Shown one piece after another: positions 62,454-64,000 of a DNA stretch of 64,000 nt (position 1 is the first letter of the stretch; every line of letters starts with the position of its first letter). The notes under the pieces are model-generated. The model was given only the letters and a program-made list of their open reading frames with translations, was not told where the DNA came from and made no database searches. The DNA comes from Phenylobacterium sp. Root700 (lineage in GTDB: Bacteria > Pseudomonadota > Alphaproteobacteria > Caulobacterales > Caulobacteraceae), in assembly GCF_001429025.1 (NCBI RefSeq), contig NZ_LMHT01000031.1:105160-169159 (forward strand), written 5' to 3'. Made by a program: the position numbers and the translations under genes.

Positions 62454-64000
62454 CTAGTGCCGGAAGACCCGCACGCCGGTGAACACCATGGCGATGCCGC
62501 GCTCATCGGCCGCCTCGATCACCTTGTCGTCGCCGATCGAGCCGCCCGGCTGGATCACCGCGGTGCAGCCGGCGTCCGCCGCCTGCAGCAGCCCGTCCGG
62601 GAACGGGAAGAAGGCTTCCGACGCGCAGGCCGAGCCCTTCAGGTCCAGGCCGAAGTCAGCGGCGCGCAGCGCGGCGATCCGGGCCGAGTCCTTGCGGTTC
62701 ATCTGGCCGGCGCCGACGCCCAGCGTCTGGCCCTGGCGGGCGTAGACGATGGCGTTCGACTTCACGTGCTTGGCGATGGTGAAGGCGAACAGCATGTCGC
62801 GCACTTCCTCGTCGGTGGGGCTACGCTTGGTCACCACCTTCAGGTCGGCGGCCGTCAGGTGGGCGGTGTCGCGGCTCTGCACCAGGAAGCCCCCGGAGAC
62901 CGACCGGAACGTTTCCCCCGGCGCATGCGGGTCGGGCAGGCCGCCGGTGACCAGCAGCCGCACGTTCTTCTTCTTGCGGAACAGCGCGACGGCGTCCTCG
63001 TCGGCGTCCGGCGCGATCACCACCTCGGTGAAGACTTCGAGCACCTTGGCCGCGGTGGCCGCGTCCAGCCTGGTGTTCAAAGCGACGATACCGCCGAACG
63101 CGCTGGTCGGGTCGCAGGCCAGGGCCCGCTCGTAGGCTTCCGCCAGACTGGCGCCGGTCGCCACGCCGCAGGGGTTGGCGTGCTTGATGATCGCGCAGGC
63201 CGGAGCCTTGGCCGGGTCGAACTCGGCGATCAGCTCATAGGCCGCGTCGGTGTCGTTGATGTTGTTGTAGCTGAGCTCCTTGCCCTGGAGCTGCTTGGCC
63301 GTCGCCACCCCGATCCGCGGGTTGGCGAAGCGATAGAACGAGGCCGCCTGATGGGGGTTCTCGCCATAGCGCATGGTCTGCGCCAGCTCGCCGGCATAGG
63401 CGCGGCGGCGCGGGGCTTCCTCGCCCAGTTGCCCCGCGAACCAGGCCGAGATCGCCGCGTCGTAGGACGCCGTGCGGGCATAGGCGCGGGCCGCCAGCTT
63501 CTTGCGTAGGGTAAGGCTGGTGGTCCCGGCGTCCTTCAGTTCGGCCAGCACTTCTTCGAGGTCGGCGATCTCGGTGCAGATGGCGACGTAGCCGTGGTTC
63601 TTGGCCGCCGAGCGGACCATGGCCGGGCCGCCGATGTCGATGTTCTCGACGCAATCCTCGAACGAACCGCCCTTCGCGACGGTGGCCTCGAACGGATAGA
63701 GGTTCACATAGACGATATCGATGGCGCCGATGCCGTGGTCGGCCATGGCCTTGGCGTGTTCGGGCGCGTCACGCACGCCGAGCAGGCCGCCGTGGACGAT
63801 GGGGTGCAGCGTCTTCACGCGCCCGTCCATCATCTCCGGGAAGTTGGTCAGCTCCGAGATGTCCTTCACCGCCAGGCCGGCGGCGGCGATCGCCGCGCGG
63901 GTGCCGCCGGTCGACACCAGCTCGACGCCATGGTCGGCCAGCACCTTGGCGGCTTCGACCAGGCCGGTCTTGTCGGAGACGGAGATCAGCGCGCGCTTGG
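62454..64000 (-). CDS. purH: Bifunctional AICAR transformylase / IMP cyclohydrolase, 5' end cut
   Basis: It catalyses the last two steps of IMP synthesis. The N-terminal IMP cyclohydrolase region is seen from the right edge as [17 protein letters not shown] and continues with [27 protein letters not shown] and [11 protein letters not shown]. The AICAR transformylase half has YGENPHQ, the catalytic [10 protein letters not shown] with its Lys-His, and the ending GVRVFRH. The reading frame stays open to position 64000, so only about ten N-terminal residues are outside the window. It converges on the glutamate dehydrogenase gene across repeat copy 4. Confidence 0.95.
   Translation of the reverse strand, partial: KRALISVSDKTGLVEAAKVLADHGVELVSTGGTRAAIAAAGLAVKDISELTNFPEMMDGRVKTLHPIVHGGLLGVRDAPEHAKAMADHGIGAIDIVYVNLYPFEATVAKGGSFEDCVENIDIGGPAMVRSAAKNHGYVAICTEIADLEEVLAELKDAGTTSLTLRKKLAARAYARTASYDAAISAWFAGQLGEEAPRRRAYAGELAQTMRYGENPHQAASFYRFANPRIGVATAKQLQGKELSYNNINDTDAAYELIAEFDPAKAPACAIIKHANPCGVATGASLAEAYERALACDPTSAFGGIVALNTRLDAATAAKVLEVFTEVVIAPDADEDAVALFRKKKNVRLLVTGGLPDPHAPGETFRSVSGGFLVQSRDTAHLTAADLKVVTKRSPTDEEVRDMLFAFTIAKHVKSNAIVYARQGQTLGVGAGQMNRKDSARIAALRAADFGLDLKGSACASEAFFPFPDGLLQAADAGCTAVIQPGGSIGDDKVIEAADERGIAMVFTGVRVFRH

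Noticed and set aside
1-64000. CRISPR arrays, prophage or secretion-system clusters
   Set aside because: No regularly spaced direct repeats and no phage or secretion genes were seen.

Overview
The window is high-GC alphaproteobacterial chromosome, most likely Caulobacteraceae (Caulobacter/Phenylobacterium-like). The reasons are a DnaA of Caulobacter type directly downstream of rpsT, a dehydratase very close to my memory of Caulobacter crescentus XylD, many TonB-dependent receptors, a large NAD-type glutamate dehydrogenase, and clustered GANTC (CcrM-type) sites in front of dnaA. The dnaA/rpsT pair suggests the window lies near the replication origin. No rRNA, tRNA, CRISPR array, transposase or integrase was recognised.

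Layout. Positions 1-10196 hold housekeeping and general genes: an Hsp70-like ATPase, malic enzyme (maeB), an S41 peptidase, dapB, an amidase, an S9 peptidase and dut. Positions 10197-44493 form a catabolic island. Positions 44570-52268 return to core genes: coaBC, a lipoprotein, a cupin, ubiB, ubiE, mutM, a TraB/GumN lipoprotein, an enoyl-CoA hydratase and rpsT. Positions 52657-64000 hold dnaA, a HerA/DUF853 ATPase, an AI-2E family permease, NAD-glutamate dehydrogenase and purH, which is cut by the right edge.

The island is the notable part. Seven intergenic copies of a GTATAC-centred operator (CTGTATACAG or YTGTATACKAAAT) sit in front of its transcription units, and a GntR/FCD-family regulator (39115-39870) lies beside one of them. 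Three units are periplasmic or outer-membrane: a diheme-PQQ dehydrogenase with an MBL-fold protein; a second PQQ dehydrogenase with a cytochrome c and two TonB receptors; and a large TonB receptor. Another operator precedes a NIPSNAP protein, an SMP-30-like propeller and a small XRE regulator. The cytoplasmic set is an MFS permease, SDR dehydrogenases, an IlvD/EDD pentonate dehydratase (XylD-like), a fumarylacetoacetase-family hydrolase and glycolate oxidase GlcDEF. The last operator lies before pyruvate carboxylase.

Read together these suggest a non-phosphorylative route. An aldose is oxidised in the periplasm or cytoplasm to a lactone or aldonate. XylD dehydrates the aldonate to a 2-keto-3-deoxy acid, an SDR oxidises C4, and the FAH-family hydrolase splits the diketo acid into pyruvate plus glycolate (pentose) or lactate (6-deoxyhexose). 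GlcDEF then oxidises glycolate or D-lactate, and pyruvate carboxylase turns pyruvate into oxaloacetate. No Weimberg or Dahms downstream enzyme was recognised here, which favours the hydrolytic route. The substrate assignment is inference. The operator family and the gene content are seen directly.
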